From positions 66,377,478 through 66,441,477 of the forward strand of contig CM066738.1 of NCBI GenBank assembly GCA_033961575.1: a DNA stretch of 64,000 nt, written 5' to 3'. This DNA comes from Aselliscus stoliczkanus (Eukaryota; Chordata; Mammalia; Chiroptera; Hipposideridae). The notes under the pieces are model-generated. The model saw only the letters and a program-made list of their open reading frames with translations. It made no database searches and was not told the DNA's origin. Made by a program: the position numbers and the translations under genes. Below are positions 45,279 to 54,740 of this stretch, piece by piece (position 1 is the stretch's first letter; the number at the start of each line of letters is the position of its first letter).

Positions 45279-46721
45279 GCTTTTTTAGCGCCATCTGCTC
45301 ACGGCACCGCCTCCTGCTCCTCCCGCCGCTTCCCTGAGTCACTGCCTGCGCAGCTCCGGCTGCCTGGTTCCCCGTGCTGGCCATCGATATTTGGCGTTCT
45401 TAAAACATGGCAGATATTGACAACAAAGAACAGTCTGAACTTGATCAAGATTTGGATGATGTTGAAGAAGTAGAAGAAGAAACTGGTGAAGAAACAAAAA
45501 TCAAAGCGCGTCAGCTGACTGTTCAGATGATGCAAAATCCTCAGATTCTTGCAGCTCTCCAAGAAAGACTTGATGGTCTGGTAGAAACACCAACAGGATA
45601 CATTGAAAGCTTGCCTAGGGTAGTTAAAAGACGAGTGAATGCTCTCAAAAACCTTCAAGTTAAATGTGCACACCTAGAAGCCAAGTTCTATAAGGAAGTT
45701 CACGATCTTGGAAGAAAGTATGTTGTTCTCTATCAGCCTTTATTTGATAAGTGATTTGAGATCATTAATGCAATTTATGAACCTACAGAAGAAGAATGTC
45801 AATGGAAACTAGATGAGGAAGATGAAATTTCGGAGGAGCTGAAAGAAAAGGCCAAGATTGAAGATGAGAAAAAGGATGAAGAAAAAGAAGACCCCAAGGG
45901 AATTCCTGAATTTTGGTTGACTGTTTTTAAGAATGTTGACTTGCTCAGTGATATGGTTCAGGAACATGACGAGCCTATTCTGAAGCACTTGAAAGATATT
46001 AAAGTGAAGTTCTCAGATGCGGGCCAGCCTATGAGTTGTGTCTTAGATTTCACTTTGAGCACAAAGAATATTTCACAAATGAAATGTTGACAAAGACATA
46101 CAGGATGAGGTCAGAACCAGATGATTCTGATCCCTTTTCTTTTGATGGACCAGAAATTATGGATTGTACAGGGTGCCAGATAGATTGGAAAAAAGGGAAG
46201 AATGTCACTTTGAAAACCATTAAAAAGAAGCAGAAACACAAGGGACGAGGGACAGTTCGTACTGTGACCAAAACAGTTTCAAATGATTCTTTCTTTAATT
46301 TTTTTCACTCCTCCTGAAGTTCCTGAGAGTGGAGATCTGGATGATGCTGCTGAAGCTATCCTTGCTGCTGACTTTGAAATTGGTCACTTTTTACGTGAGC
46401 GTATAATCCCAAGATCAGTGTTATACTTTACTGGAGAAGCTATTGAAGATGATGATGATGATGATTATGATGAAGAAGGTGAAGAAGCGGATGAGGAAGG
46501 GGAAGAAGAAGATGAGGAAAATGATCCAGTCTATGACTCAGAGAAGGATCAAAACCCAGCAGAGTGCAAGCAGCAGTGAAGCAGGATGGTCTACCTTCTG
46601 CTTCCCTGGAAAGGATGACTTTTCATCATTTGACAAGCCTATTTCAAGTTTTTGTTTGTTTGTTTGTTTGCTTGTTTTTGTTTTTGCAGCCTAAAATAAA
46701 AATGTCAAATATAAAAAAAAA
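45279..46721 (+). pseudogene. NAP1L1P: NAP1L1 processed pseudogene (nucleosome assembly protein 1-like 1)
   Basis: An intronless copy of the NAP1L1 mRNA. The parent is a histone H2A-H2B chaperone. A GC-rich 5' UTR begins at 45279 and the ATG at 45407 opens MADIDNKEQSELDQDLDD. The NAP domain is readable (PQILAALQERLDGL, PRVVKRRVNALKNLQV, then GIPEFWLTVFKNVDLLSDMV). An acidic C terminus of Asp/Glu repeats ends NPAECKQQ at 46579, followed by a short 3' UTR with AATAAA at 46695-46700 and an A tail. Breaks: TGA at 45752-45754 in place of Arg after YQPLFDK, a one-base deletion near 46047-46055 (TTAGATTTCAC), and a one-base insertion near 46305-46312. Flanking duplications AATTTTCAGTTTTC (45265-45278) and AATTTTTTTCAGTTTTC (46720-46736) show L1-driven insertion into the old L1. 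No promoter is expected. Confidence 0.95.
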
Positions 46722-46736
46722 TTTTTTTCAGTTTTC

Positions 46737-46797
46737 TATTTCATGGATTTCTGTTCTAATTTTTATTATTTATTTTCTTATTATTTTGGACTTAACA
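46737..46797 (-). mobile_element. Old L1 continuation between two insertions
   Basis: ATTTCATGGATTTCTGTTC is antisense ORF2 that continues directly from 45264. Only about 60 bp lie between the NAP1L1 pseudogene and the processed retroviral element. Confidence 0.8.
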
Positions 46798-46995
46798 TGC
46801 TCTTCTTCTTTTTTTTAAAGTTGCAGAAAAGGACAGTTTATTAGAAAAAAAAATACATTTCAAAAAAACAAAAATGGGCCCAGGCAGTAGAGTATGGCTC
46901 ACAGGCCATTATTAGAAAAGAAAGTACACTCCAAAGAGTTTGAAGAGGGCTAAGCAAAGGAAGCTCAAAAGGGTTCTGACTGGCCAGGACTTGGA

Positions 46996-47005
46996 GTTTT
47001 TATCC
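46996..47005 (-). promoter_or_regulatory. TATA-like box in retroviral U3
   Basis: GGATAAAAAC on the minus strand lies about 30 bases upstream of the CCCTTTTGAG where the repeated R begins. That spacing matches TATA-directed initiation and independently supports the R boundary. Confidence 0.6.
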
Positions 47006-47620
47006 TTTCTTTCTCTAGAATGGGCTGTTCCTCTCTGGGCATGGGACCACTTGATTGACACCTGTTATTGACAACAGGCTATTATTTCATCTCTTTAGAC
47101 TGTGCATGTTCCTTCCCAGAATTCAGTCTGTTATAATGATATTAATGAACTTCTGGGCATATATATTCTCTTGAGGCTGGCATGGAGTGCTGAGGAGGTC
47201 TCACAGGGAAGGCACCCTGGAACAGCATCTCAGGGATTGAGGAGAGATAGTGTGAGGACAAAAAAAGCAGTAAGGATGGAGGAGGCATTCTATCAGCGCC
47301 CTGATGGGTGGTTGGGCTGAAAAGGGACCAGCGAGGTCTTTAGGACCCTACCGTGGAGTGGCCATGGTCAATGGTTCCTCAGCTGCCTGCAAAGGTCCAC
47401 AACCTAACCACATGCCAGTATCCAGCCTCCTTGTGGAAAGAGAAAGGCAGCAGTGTACAGAGAAGGGAGGGAGAGAGGGAGAGCCATTGGCGGGCATCCT
47501 TAAAGGCAGTCATGTTGGGTGAATACCCAGGGAGCATTCAGAATGCATCACAGAATCCCAGTGACCAGAGTTCCTCAGATGCATCCAAGAGTCATTCACA
47601 CCAACCTCGTGCCATCCTCA

Positions 47621-47639
47621 GGCTCCCCTTTTCTCCCCC
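47621..47639 (-). other. Polypurine tract of the retroviral element
   Basis: GGGGGAGAAAAGGGGAGCC on the minus strand, immediately followed by TG, the usual first bases of U3. Polypurine tracts prime retroviral plus-strand DNA. Confidence 0.6.
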
Positions 47640-47856
47640 AAGAGAGAAGGCAGTTGGGCTAAGGCTAACATTCCCCCGACTTGGCATTGGAGGGTATTAG
47701 AGTCTTGAACAATGGCAGCTGCGCTTGTCACTTTTAACTGGCTGATGAAGTCCCTTTGTTTGTGTGATAGGAGAAAGGGACAACAAAATATTGTGGAAGG
47801 CCCATGAGTGGGCAAAGCAGACAGAAAAGCACAGATCATATTTACCTCTCTTTTTG

Positions 47857-47874
47857 ATCCTGGGCGAACCCCCA
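47857..47874 (-). other. Primer-binding site, tRNA-Pro-like
   Basis: TGGGGGTTCGCCCAGGAT on the minus strand resembles the tRNA-Pro primer-binding site of many class I (gammaretrovirus-like) ERVs (TGGGGGCTCGTCC type) with a few changes. A donor-like GAGGTAAAT follows at about 47850-47842. Confidence 0.65.
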
Positions 47875-48127
47875 ATAAATGAAGCTGGATTTTTTGATGA
47901 GTATTTTTGTGTGTGTCCAGGATCATGTTCTCATGGAGCTGAGACCCAGAGAGGTAAAGTTGCAGAAAAGAACGTTTATTAGAAGAAAAAATACATTTAA
48001 AAGAAACAGAAGCGGGCCTGGGCAGTAGAGAATGGCTCAAGGGCCATTATTAGAAGAGAAAGTACACTCCAAAGAATTTGGAGTGGGCAGAGCAAAGGAA
48101 GTTCAAAAGGGCTAAATTGCTCTTCTT

Positions 48128-48733
48128 TTTCTAGTTTTCTAAGGTGGAAGCTTAGATTATTACTTATAGATCTTTGTTCTTTTTAAGATATGTATTCAAT
48201 GCTGTAAATTTCACTGTAAGCACTGCTTTGGCTTCACCACACTAATATTTAAAAGTTGTGTTTTCATTTTCTTCAAATATTTTAAAATTGTTTTTAGTTC
48301 TCTTTTTTGACTTATGTGTTATTTAGAATTGTGTTATTTAATCTTCATGTATGTTAGGATTTTCTAGTTTAATCCCATAATGAACTGAGAGCAGGCATTA
48401 TAGGATTTCTATTCTTTTAAATTTGTTAAGGTGTATTTTATGGGTCATATCATGTTCTATGTTGGTGAGTGTTTCATATGAGCTAGAGAAAAATGTGTAA
48501 TCTGCTGTTGTTGTATGAAGTAATCTATAGATGTCTATTGTATCTAGTTGAGTGTTGGTACTGTTGAGTTCAACTATGTCCTTAGTGATTTTTTGCTGGT
48601 TGGATATGTCCATTTATGAAAGTAGACTGTTAATGTCTTCAACTAATTTTACCTATAGTAGTTGATTCATCTATTTTTTCTTATAGTTCTATCAGCTTTT
48701 GTTTCATGTGTTTTGATACTCTTTCATTAGATA
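48128..48733 (-). mobile_element. Old L1 continuation (antisense ORF2)
   Basis: TTTCTAGTTTTCTAAGGTGG, then TCACTGTAAGCACTGCTTTG and GTGTAATCTGCTGTTGTTG, are antisense ORF2 phrases. A decayed endonuclease region begins near 48400. It is interrupted by the mariner element. Confidence 0.85.
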
Positions 48734-48735
48734 TA

Positions 48736-48969
48736 TTGGGGATGCCAAAAAATGTATACAAGTGGACACTGGTCAATGTTACTGAAGCAGTAGTTCGCCA
48801 TAATCAGAAGTGTCTGGATGCTGATGGTAAGCACTTTGAGCACCTCATGTAATTGCAGAAGTCAAACATGACTTGTATTCATCTTTTGTTATTGCTATAT
48901 ATTGAGTATTAAAATTTTAATACAGTTTTCCTTTCTTAAAATGTGTATACATTTTTTTTGCACTCTCTG
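48736..48969 (+). mobile_element. Mariner-type transposon, internally deleted, with transposase C terminus
   Basis: 234 bp between TA dinucleotides (48734-48735 and 48970-48971). The ends are inverted: GATGCCAAAAAATGTATACA at the left, and AGTGCAAAAAAAATGTATAC as the complement of the right. A reading frame of about 29 codons ending TAA at 48850-48852 reads VTEAVVRHNQKCLDADGKHF and ends EHLM, which looks like the C terminus of a mariner-family transposase. The rest of the transposase gene is gone. Related to 4966-5168. Confidence 0.78.
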
Positions 48970-48971
48970 TA

Positions 48972-51290
48972 TATACATTAAGGGTTGTTCTGTCTTTTGG
49001 AGTATTGACTTCTTGATAATTATGCAATGTCTTTCTTTATCCCTGATAAATTTTCTTACTCTAATGTATGTTCTATTTCAAATTAATATAGCTGCTTCTG
49101 CTTTCTTTTAATTATTGTTAACTTGATATATCTTTCTTCCTTCCTTTATTCTTAATCTATGAATGTCTTTATATTTAACATAGGTTTCCTGTAGACAACA
49201 TATAGTTGGCCCTTGTTTATTTATCTACTCTTACAATCTCTGTCTTCTAATTGGAGTTTAGACCACTGACATTTAAAGTACTAATTGATATAGTTGGATT
49301 AATATCTATCATATTTGTAATTTTTTCTTGGTAGCCAGACATGACACACCGAGTTAAAAAAAAAACAAAAAACTTCTCTAAATAGGACTTTAGTAATGTT
49401 GTGGTGAGATGTGGGACAGGGGAAGCATTCTATAATCCTATGTTTAGGTGTCAGCCTATTTTGTGAGCCTGTGCCTCCAGGTTGTGGACCTCACAAGTGT
49501 TTTTCAGTTATTATTTTCTCTCTGTAGGTAAGATAAGATGGTTAGAGTGGGTTAGAGTTGTATATTTCTCTTCCCCCAGATTAGTTATATTCTGATAATG
49601 TCCCAGCAAGTTAGAATCTGGTTAACTAGTTTCTCCTGAGGACAGGCTTTTTAAAGGTCTGTCATATTTCAGAATTGTTCCTTTTCTCTTCCACTTGATA
49701 GAAGGATGAGGGGATTTTTTGTTTTTATTTACTGTGAGAATCTGGTTGAACAACTAGAGATAAATTTCACAATATTTTGCATGTTGCTCCCATGACTGGG
49801 TCACTTTAGAATTTTAACTCTCAAACTTGTCCACACTCAGCCTCTAACAATTCATCAATTACAGTTCAGGTTTTTCCACCCTGGTGGTTTCTGCTACTGA
49901 GTCTGTTCAGGTAACCTTAAACTCCTTGTATTTGCCTATCTGTCTTTCCAGTCTCAGGGACAGTGGTTTGCCCTATGTCCTCCCCTTTTAGAATTCCAAG
50001 AAGAGTAATTGATTTTTTCCAGTCTATATAGCTTTTTACTTGTTTTGAGGATGGGGTGGTGACATTAAAGCTTTTTACATGAGGAATCAGAAATTGTTGT
50101 GACATTGTTTTCAAATATATCTATTTTTTCTACTCCCCTCCCCTCTTTTGGAATTCCAACTAGACATATATGTGACTATTTATAGTTGTCTCACAGTTTA
50201 GTGATGTTTCCACCATTTTTTTTTCTGTGTTTGATTTTGGATAGTTTGTATTTCTGTGTCTTCAAGTTCAGTAATGTTTTCTTTTTTTTTTGATATCTAA
50301 TCTACTGTCGATCTTGTCAAGTGTAATTTTCATCTCATATATTATAGTATTCACCTTTATCAGTGGACTTTAGTCTTTTTTATATTCTCTATTTTTCTAC
50401 TTAACTTTATGGACACATGGAATACATTTATAAGTTGTTGCAATGTCTTTCTCTGCTAATTCTAACATCTGTGTCTGTTCTGGGTCAGTTTCTGTTTACT
50501 GACTTTTCTCCACATAATGGGTTGTATTTTCCTGCTTCTTTGAATGCCTGGTAATTTTAGATTGGTTGTCAGACATTGCAATTTTTCTCTTGTTGAGGGC
50601 TGTGTATTTTTTTATTCTTGCAAATATTATTCAAACTAATTTTGGAATTTAATTAATTTACTTGGAAGCAGTTTGATCCTTTTGGGTCTTGATTTTGAGA
50701 TTTATTTGGTGGGGCCATGTTAGCTAGTTTAAGAATAATTATTTTCTACCAGTGAGGCAATAATCTTCTGAACATTTTACCAAATGCCTCATGAGTCATG
50801 AGGTTTTCCATTCTGACTGGTGGGAAATTCCACTTTTCTTGGACCTGTGTGAGCACTGGGCTCTGTTCCTTCTGTTCCTTTGGTTATTTCTCCAGCCAAT
50901 GTAGTTTCTGTGCATGCACACGCTGATTGGTAATTAGCTGAATACTTGAGAGGGACCCTTGTAGGTCTATGGAATTCTCTATTTTTGCTGCTCTCAATTG
51001 TTTATTACTGTGTCCTACAAACTCTAATGGCCTAGATCTTTCTGTCATATCCATTTTGTCTCCTGAACTTAAGGAATCTGCTGAGATCTACCTGGGTTCC
51101 CCTTGCTGTGCTGTGGCCTGGAAAATCTTTCAGTACAGTTAGATGGAGCAGTTGTATCACCTTCTTTCTTTCTCACTTTAGGGATCACTGTCTTCTGTCT
51201 TTTATTGTGTGACATTCTTTATTATTTCTTTTCTTTCCTTGTTTAAAGTGAGTTAGTAAATCTGGTCCTTGCTATCTTATTTTGGTTGGG
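48972..51290 (-). mobile_element. Old L1 continuation (endonuclease start, then ORF1 and upstream region)
   Basis: TTCTTGATAATTATGCAATG through GACATTTAAAGTACTAATTG is the antisense start of ORF2. From about 49990 to 51050, phrases such as CACAGTTTAGTGATG, TTCTAACATCTGTGTCTG and TGAATGCCTGGTAATTTTAG belong to the ORF1 and 5' part of L1M elements. The stretch 49330-49990 is less clear to me. The right limit is approximate. Confidence 0.65.
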
Positions 51291-53389
51291 GGTACAATTT
51301 TTACTTGCTTATTTGTAAATGAAAATTTATTAATTGTTGGATGTTACAAGATAGCCCTTGTAAATTTCCTAATTTAAGGATTTCAGCTTCTTGGTAAGTT
51401 AATATTAATGGAATATTGCTGCTTTGTACTGGAAGATTAAATCTCAGGCATTGAATTAAATAATCCCTTAAATCATTTAAGAAAATATCAATAAGAGAAG
51501 ATTTAAGGTAAAAAAAAAAGTTCATGCCTCCTATTCTTTCTTGTAATCTGTTTTTTTTAAGAGTGTAGTACAATAACAAGTGTTGGTGTTGAAATTTAGG
51601 ACATTTCTACATGTGCTATGGCGTTTGGGACAGGAAAATATTCATTTATTTTGTACAAAACAGACATAAACCTGAGCACAAGAGGTCTACTGTGATCCCT
51701 GTGGTTCTGAGGGCTCCTCTCTTGCACCTTTCTTTTTGAGAGAGGGGAGTCTGTGGATCCAGGCAAGGGGAACACACCCACCCCAAATCCAGACCATGCC
51801 CTGGGTAACCAGTACACTAGAATCCTTTGATCAAGTGGTTCTGAGAATGCTTCAAGAGATTGTGTGGGCTTCCTATCTCTACTGACTTCCAAAGGGTAGA
51901 CCATAGCCTTGGTATGCATACCCTAAACATGAGGAGAAACCAAGAGTCTATGGATAGTTTGAACTTGAGGCCTGAGGTGTTGAAATTGGGGCCTAGCATA
52001 TGCATGCAAGGGAGAGTCTTACAGTTCTGGGTGGAAACAGAAGAAGGAGGAATAGAGGAGTGGATGAGGGTCTGTTCTTTCCAAACCACCATGTTCCACC
52101 ATGATATTCTGAAAATTCTAAATTCAAACCCAGCCTGCCATGTTGTTATAAAATTATGTTTTCAAACTTTCATCATAAGATGATGAAAGCTATTTTATTT
52201 AAAAATTGTGTTAGTTATAATTATAACTATAAGACATTTAGACACAAGGAAAAAGGCCTCCATTTATATCCTTGCATTGGGATCCACAAAGGTTAGGTGT
52301 TCCCCTGCCTGGGATAAAAAGTAATTTTCCAGGGCTCCCTTTCAATAGAGAATTTTAGAAAGGAAGGTGAATGGCCCCTCTAGTACTCTTCTCATTCTAG
52401 TCATTAGTGAGGGATGGATATAAATGACTAGACAGGTAATCGTGAATATAGTCAAGTTTAGTGAGTGGATAGCCTTTCCTGAGTAAAAAGCTTTTCTCTG
52501 AGAAGATGTTAGAAAACAAGGTTTTAATACACTTTGAAAATTGGTCTAATCAGTAGGTGTTTGCCATATTTTCATTGGAATGTAAAGAGAAGGGGTCTAG
52601 AGTGAGGGGTGCCATAACTGATGAAAAATGCCATTGGTCACTTGAGCAAGTTAAAAGTGACTTTTGAATGTGTTTTGACCATTTTTCAAAATATAGCTCT
52701 TTTATTTTAGTAACATGAGTATGCTAGTTTTTAGCTGTTCTACTGCATTCAAATAGTTTAAAAATTCTGACCATTTAATAATCATGAAACCATCTGTTAA
52801 AAGCTATATAAATGTATATGCATAGTTTTGTTTCACTTCAATGGATCACTGTTCATAGTCTCAGCACAACACATACCTCCTTACCAAACAGTAGGGTTTC
52901 ATGAAATTTTACCCAGGAACTTCAGATTTCTCAGCGACATTTTAAAACTAAAAGTGTATAAGCACTATAACATAAGTACAGCCCTAAAAGAATTGGTAAT
53001 TTAAAATGTAATTCATTTCTGAGATTTCACTTTCAATTAACTTGATGGCTTGTTAAAACATAAAAATATAGCAAGATTAATAGTAAGTTTTCGATGATAT
53101 AATATCAAGGCCTTTCAAGTCAAGGAAATCAGTAAAAATGACAATATAGGATTTGGAAACAGGACTTGGACTAGATTCCAGACTTTGTTACTTAGCTTCT
53201 CACTGACAGTTTCTCTCTCTGAGGATAACAAATACAACTTCTTTCTTAGGATTGATTTAAAGTTCAAATAAAACAATTATTTAAAAAGTACATGTATATT
53301 TTAAAATTTATGTTATGCAAATGTTAATCTTTAATAATGCTGCTCTTCTTGGTGAGGAAGAGAGAAGAAAAAACTTGTAATAAACAGTA
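51291..53389. other. Unique stretch, no gene seen
   Basis: Two opposed frames of about 107 codons at 51596-51919 (minus) and 51860-52183 (plus) have no recognisable domain, no codon bias that I can judge and no splice context. I treat them as chance. No repeat recognised. Confidence 0.5.
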
Positions 53390-53515
53390 TCTGAATGATT
53401 GTTTTCCTTATTTTACAGTTGAAGAGATTCAGAGAGGAAGTAATCTGCTCAGATGACAGTTTGTAAATCTGTCTGACTGACTCTGAAGTCTGTGTGTTTA
53501 GTACCATTTAGTAAT
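53390..53515 (-). repeat. MIR-type SINE remnant
   Basis: CCTTATTTTACAGTTGAAGAG, then GATTCAGAGAGGAAGTAATC and CTGACTCTGAAGTCTGTGTG, is the reverse complement of the MIR core and tRNA-proximal region. The order and spacing are good. Confidence 0.75.
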
Positions 53516-53870
53516 TTATATTTTCATGCATTATCATTTCTTGGAATATAGTCAAGAGAAACCTCCCTTCATTCTCTCTTTCCTTCCTTCCAATATGTGC
53601 AGGGTCAAAAAGCCTTTCCCAGAGTAGACAGAGTCTTGAAGGATGAATATGTTACCAAGTGGACAGAGAATAAGGAAGAATTTAAAGAAGGATAAACAGT
53701 TTTACATTTAAAGATACATGAGAAGGCAGGTTGTATTCAAGGGATTGCCAGCAATTTAATATGTTCTATGCTCTTGTTTTGTGTATGTGTGAGGGAAGCA
53801 TCAGAGAAAAGGAAGCATAGGAGATAATGTTTGAGAGGCAGAGGGGAGCTGCATCAAGAAGATCATTGTA

Positions 53871-54298
53871 GGGCCGGCCGAGTGGCGCATTGGTTAAGCG
53901 CTGGTTTTGGGATGCCAGCGGCCCCGGTTCGGATCCCACATGAGGGCCAGTGACACTGCCCTCTACAGCCTCCAACAGCTCCACCTGGAGCTGGGCTGTG
54001 CGAGCCCCGGTGATGGTGTAGGCTGCAGCCCCTGCTGCAGTGGGCTGCCATAGGCTACAGTGAGTGGCCCGCAGCCAGCGTGAGCGGCTGGCAGCCAAGT
54101 GTGAGCTGCCAATAGCCGCGATGAGCGACATCCAGAGGCCAGCGACGGATCTGCCTCATCCGGGAAGAGCGCAATGACGATACCAACAGTGAAGCAACAT
54201 CCTCCGCAACTAAACTGAAGAACAAAAAGACAGCAACTTGTCTGTTCCCCTTCCCCAATTCCCCAACGCTGTTCCCCTCCACCAATTCCCCAATAAAA

Positions 54299-54343
<45 letters not shown>
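53871..54343 (+). mobile_element. Long form of the tRNA-derived SINE
   Basis: 473 bp between exact 15-bp duplications AAGAAGATCATTGTA (53856-53870 and 54344-54358). The tRNA-like head (GGGCCGGCCGAGTGGCGCATTGG; A-box and B-box-like GGTTCGGATCCC) runs to GTGACACTGCCCTC, where short copies end in A's. Here the body continues: CACCTGGAGCTGGGCTGTGC, GCCAGCGACGGATCTGCC, CTTGTCTGTTCCCCTTCC and CCAATTCCCCAATAAAATC, then about 43 A's. The AATAAA near the 3' end is unusual for an RNA polymerase III transcript and may mark a second module joined to the SINE head. The uninterrupted A tail and exact duplication indicate a young insertion. Confidence 0.93.
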
Positions 54344-54347
<4 letters not shown>

Positions 54348-54623
54348 AGATCATTGTAAGTCGCATTAAGAACTTAGAAATGGATCCCATTGAGGCTAGG
54401 GAACCATCATGGATTCCTTCTATTCTTAAGGAAATGTAGTTGCACAATGATGCATTTTAAAAAATAGTACTCAGATATTCTCTGATCACAAGGCTTTGAA
54501 ATTGGATACCAACTGCAAAAAGAAAGCAGGAAAAACCACAAATATGTGGAGATTAAACAACATACTTTTAAATAATGACTGGGTCAAAGAAGAAATAAGA
54601 GGAGAAATCAAAAGATACATAGA

Positions 54624-54726
54624 GGGCCAGTCGAGTGGCGCAGTGGTTAAGCTCTAGCTTCAGAAGCCAGCAGCCCTGGTTCGGGTCCCACATATGAGGG
54701 CCAGTGACACTGCCCTCAAAAAAAAA
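54624..54726 (+). mobile_element. Short tRNA-derived SINE inside copy G
   Basis: GGGCCAGTCGAGTGGCGCAG, then GGTTCGGGTCCC and ACACTGCCCTC plus a short A tail. Nine-base duplication ATACATAGA at 54615-54623 and 54727-54735. Confidence 0.92.
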
Positions 54727-54740
54727 ATACATAGAAAAAA

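Larger units (their letters stand above)
46809..48117 (-). mobile_element. Processed endogenous retroviral transcript (R-U5-leader-U3-R-polyA)
   Basis: On the minus strand the order is: R (48111-47956), U5 (47955-47875), a tRNA-Pro-like primer-binding site (47874-47857), a leader of only about 215 bp, a polypurine tract (47639-47621), U3 beginning TG (47620-46974), R again (46973-46817) and an A8 tail (46816-46809). The two R copies are 156 and 157 bp and clearly related. U3 occurs only before the second R and U5 only after the first, the order of a genomic viral RNA, not of a provirus. Both R copies hold AATAAA; in the 3' copy it lies about 20 bases before the A tail. A TATA-like box stands about 30 bases before the first base of R. 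Ten-base duplications TGCTCTTCTT (46798-46807, 48118-48127) enclose it. No gag, pol or env is present; the minus-strand 140-codon frame at 48040-47618 shows no retroviral motif. L1-mediated retrotransposition of a short gammaretrovirus-like RNA fits best. Confidence 0.75.

Noticed and set aside
45407..45754. NAP1L1 first 115 codons as a possible functional short gene
   Set aside because: The frame ends at a nonsense codon within a processed copy with no introns, an A tail and target duplications. Nothing supports a retained function.
46443..46570. GAT/GAA-rich tract as a microsatellite
   Set aside because: It encodes the normal acidic Asp/Glu C terminus of NAP1L1 and is explained by the pseudogene.
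47618..48040. A 140-codon minus-strand frame in the retroviral element as a possible viral protein
   Set aside because: It runs through R, U5, primer site and polypurine tract, which are cis signals, and has no gag, pol or env motif.
51596..52183. Two opposed 107-codon frames
   Set aside because: No domains, no similarity to anything recognised and mutual overlap; most likely chance.
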